NCBI GenBank assembly: GCA_009704515.1
Contig: WLDZ01000032.1
Span: 1-9,031, forward strand
DNA from: Actinomycetota bacterium
GTDB lineage: Bacteria; Actinomycetota; Actinomycetes; Nanopelagicales; Nanopelagicaceae
Direction of reading: 5' to 3'
Length of the DNA stretch: 9,031 nt
Shown: in pieces, positions 7,084 through 9,031 of the stretch
Layout: each line of letters starts with the position of its first letter
Numbering within the stretch: the stretch's first letter is position 1
The notes under the pieces: model-generated
What the model saw: the letters and a program-made list of their open reading frames with translations, nothing else
Database searches by the model: none
What the model was told of the DNA's origin: nothing
Program-made: the position numbers and the translations under genes

Positions 7084-7092
7084 TGGTGCAGT

Positions 7093-8631
7093 TTACGCGG
7101 TTGCAAGACGAGTGCGACGCGGTACCGCGTATGCCTTCGACACTGCAGTGAGCTCATCTGAGACCTGCTTTCGCATCGCCTCATCTGACTTTAAGAGGGC
7201 GGTGAGGGCAGCGATAGTCGCCTTAAGCTCTTTTGATTCAGTTTCAAGCTCTAATTTACTCATCTTCGTTAAACGACGAAGCGGCATATCAAGAATGTAA
7301 GTTGCTTGCTCTTCGTTGAGTTTAAATCCCTTAATGAGAGCGTCTTTTGCAGCAGCGGCGTCATCGCTGGCGCGAATAATCTTGATGACCTTATCAATAT
7401 CGATAATCGCCTTCAAAAGACCATCAACGAGAGTCAAGCGATCTTCAGCCTTCGCTTTACGGTATTGCGAGCGACGACGAACAACTTCGATGCGGTGTTC
7501 GATAAATACCTGCAGAAGCTCTTTAAGGCCGAGAGTCTGCGGACGGCCCTTAACTAGTGCAACCGCATTGATTGCAAAGCCATCCTCCATTGGAGTCAGC
7601 TTGTAAAGCTGTTCTAGGACAGCCTCTGGCTCGAAACCGTTTTTAAGTTCGATAACAACATTTGTACCAGTCTGGCCATCAGTGAGGTCAATGATGTCTG
7701 AGATACCTTGAATCTTCTTAGCCTTGGCAAGGTCTGCAATTCTTTCGACAACTTTTTCAGGACCGATGTTGAAGGGCAGCTCTTTAATAACAATTCCCAT
7801 TTTGCGAGAAGTGACCTTGCTAATTTCAACTGTGGCACGAACTTTAAAAGAACCTTTACCCGTTGCATAGGCTTCGCGAATTCCCTCGGATCCAACGAGT
7901 TCACCGCCGGTTGGAAAATCTGGTCCAGGCACATGCTTCATCAATTGATTGAGAGTCGCCTTGGGATTATCAATCAAGTACTTTGTAGCGGCAATTACTT
8001 CACCTAGGTTGTGGGGCGCCATATTGGTCGCCATTCCCACTGCTATACCTGAAGAGCCATTTACTAAAAGATTAGGGAAAGCAGCTGGCAATACAAGTGG
8101 CTCTTGTAGTTGGCCGTCATAGTTGGGTCCAAAGTCAACGGTGTTCTCATCTGATTCAGCGACCATTGTCATTGCAGCTGATGCAAGACGCGCTTCGGTG
8201 TAACGCATGGCAGCAGGGCCAGCATCGAGTGAACCAAAGTTTCCGTGGCCATCGATGAGCGGCAATTGCATTGAGAAAGATTGCGCCATACGAACAAGTG
8301 CGTCATAGATTGCAGAGTCACCATGTGGGTGCAATTTACCCATTACTTCACCCACGACTCGAGCAGATTTAACATGACCACGATCAGGGCGAAGACCCAT
8401 ATCTGCCATCTGGTGCAAGATGCGGCGATGTACTGGCTTTAATCCATCGCGTGCATCAGGTAGTGCACGTGAGTAAATAACTGAGTAGGCATATTCAAGA
8501 AAGGATTCAGACATCTCTGATGAGACATCAATATCAACTATCTTGCCGGGAAATTCTCCAGGCTTAGGTCCGACAACTTTGCCCTTGGTGCCTTTAGCCT
8601 CTTTGGGCGCTGCAGTCTTCTTTGTTGCCAT
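7093..8631 (-). CDS. parC: Type IIA DNA topoisomerase subunit A (ParC-type), lacking the C-terminal pinwheel domain
   Basis: 512 residues against roughly 800 or more for usual GyrA/ParC. A basic N-terminal tail (about 1-26, seven lysines) precedes the intact breakage-reunion domain: VVGEVMGKLHPHGDSAIYD (92-110), with S106 and D110 at the quinolone-determining positions (E. coli GyrA S83 and D87), in their susceptible-type form; catalytic R143-Y144 in AAMRYTE; PNLLVNGSSGIAVGMAT (186-202). The C-gate coiled coil follows, ending VSDELTAVSKAYAVPRRTRLATA. In related proteins the beta-pinwheel domain starts directly after RRT. Here a TAA follows and the next gene starts 9 bases later, so the domain is absent with no remnant. 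ATG 8631 lies 26 bases after the kinase stop; an AGGG about 13 bases upstream of it is a poor Shine-Dalgarno. The partner should be ParE of this window. It is called ParC, not GyrA, from clade resemblance; without the pinwheel (and GyrA box) gyrase-type supercoiling is not expected. Confidence 0.9.
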   Translation of the reverse strand: MATKKTAAPKEAKGTKGKVVGPKPGEFPGKIVDIDVSSEMSESFLEYAYSVIYSRALPDARDGLKPVHRRILHQMADMGLRPDRGHVKSARVVGEVMGKLHPHGDSAIYDALVRMAQSFSMQLPLIDGHGNFGSLDAGPAAMRYTEARLASAAMTMVAESDENTVDFGPNYDGQLQEPLVLPAAFPNLLVNGSSGIAVGMATNMAPHNLGEVIAATKYLIDNPKATLNQLMKHVPGPDFPTGGELVGSEGIREAYATGKGSFKVRATVEISKVTSRKMGIVIKELPFNIGPEKVVERIADLAKAKKIQGISDIIDLTDGQTGTNVVIELKNGFEPEAVLEQLYKLTPMEDGFAINAVALVKGRPQTLGLKELLQVFIEHRIEVVRRRSQYRKAKAEDRLTLVDGLLKAIIDIDKVIKIIRASDDAAAAKDALIKGFKLNEEQATYILDMPLRRLTKMSKLELETESKELKATIAALTALLKSDEAMRKQVSDELTAVSKAYAVPRRTRLATA

Positions 8632-8657
8632 GGCGCGTATTCTGCCCTGAGATGAGG

Positions 8658-9031
8658 CTAAATACTGGTACCTACACGCGGACGGGCGCCAACGATTGCA
8701 ACACAGTGCGCAGCCACCTTAGCTCCTTGCTCCAGACTTTCTTTCATATTTGAAGTTAAGGCATAAGAGGCTATAAAACCCGCAGCAAAAGAATCTCCCG
8801 CACCTGTTGTATCAACAACATTGGCAGGCAAGGCGGCGATCGATATGACTGATGAATCGCGCACACATCCGATAGCGCCAGCGGCACCTCTTTTTATTAC
8901 TACAACTGGGCAATCTTGATTTAAAAGTTCGAGAGCTTTCTCTATATTGGACTCTCCAGTTAGATACATCGCTTCTTCTTCATTGAGCAAAAGAACATCC
9001 ATCATGGCAATCCATGATTTCACTTCTGCAA
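8658..9031 (-). CDS. PfkB-family sugar/nucleoside kinase (C-terminal part; 5' end outside window)
   Basis: 123 visible residues. The frame stays open to the right edge, so the GTG at 9023 is an internal valine codon and not the start. PfkB motifs: LLNEEEA (visible residues 14-20), giving the NxxE metal/phosphate motif (N16, E19); VVIKRGAAGAIG (42-53); and the family signature DTTGAGDSFAAGF (73-85) with the catalytic base D79 and the GAGD anion hole. The family transfers phosphate from ATP to a sugar or nucleoside hydroxyl. The substrate-determining N-terminal half is missing from the window, so substrate cannot be assigned. It is first in a probable minus-strand operon with parC (26-base gap) and the ABC-F gene. 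Confidence 0.88.
   Translation of the reverse strand, partial: AEVKSWIAMMDVLLLNEEEAMYLTGESNIEKALELLNQDCPVVVIKRGAAGAIGCVRDSSVISIAALPANVVDTTGAGDSFAAGFIASYALTSNMKESLEQGAKVAAHCVAIVGARPRVGTSI

Noticed and set aside
9021..9023. GTG as the start of the PfkB-family kinase
   Set aside because: The frame remains open to the window edge and the visible part is only the C-terminal portion of the fold, so this is an internal valine codon.
1..9031. CRISPR array, tRNA/rRNA genes, insertion sequences, attachment sites
   Set aside because: No regular spaced repeats, no tRNA cloverleaf or rRNA sequence, no transposase or integrase frame and no terminal inverted repeats were seen on either strand.

Overview
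The window looks like chromosomal DNA of a moderate-GC, free-living actinobacterium. The best guess, inferred from protein character and not from a search, is the planktonic freshwater acI / Nanopelagicales group. The reasons are an actinobacterial-type ParE/ParC topoisomerase pair, a DUF7455-type zinc-binding miniprotein beside parE, an actinobacterial-type ABC-F ATPase, tight gene packing, and a secreted protein built from Ig-like repeats.

Layout. Bases 1-1612 (+) are the 3' part of a large secreted or surface protein: the end of a fibronectin-III domain, three tandem ~102-residue repeats and two further Ig-like domains. A hairpin (1639-1662) separates it from a two-gene unit: a 98-residue exported protein with four cysteines (1715-2011) and, 3 bases on, a 51-residue two-helix membrane protein (2015-2170). 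A bidirectional terminator (2192-2230) serves this unit and the converging DUF7455-type gene (2241-2450, -). A 206-base divergent intergenic region follows, then parE (2657-4759, +). Beyond parE lies a structured spacer ending in an intrinsic terminator, then a NYN/PIN-like putative nuclease gene (4937-5488, +). The minus strand of the right half carries a probable operon read right to left: PfkB-family sugar kinase (8658-9031, cut by the window edge), ParC-type topoisomerase subunit A (7093-8631) and an ABC-F ATPase (5485-7083).

How the genes work together. ParE (ATPase and TOPRIM) and ParC (DNA cleavage) should form a type IIA topoisomerase that decatenates or relaxes DNA. They sit in separate, converging transcription units with two other genes between them. 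The ABC-F protein is expected to act on ribosomes and the kinase in sugar or nucleoside metabolism; neither has an obvious mechanistic link to the topoisomerase.

Main points for a second look: (1) the ParC-type subunit ends exactly where the C-terminal beta-pinwheel should begin, and the next gene starts 9 bases later, so the DNA-wrapping domain is absent and not just frameshifted; (2) the NYN gene has foreign-looking codon use and follows a set of mutually exclusive hairpins ending in a terminator; (3) the NYN and ABC-F genes share one CTAG as both stop codons; (4) there is an unrecognised pair of genes for a small exported and a small membrane protein; (5) several genes lack a Shine-Dalgarno sequence at their only possible start.
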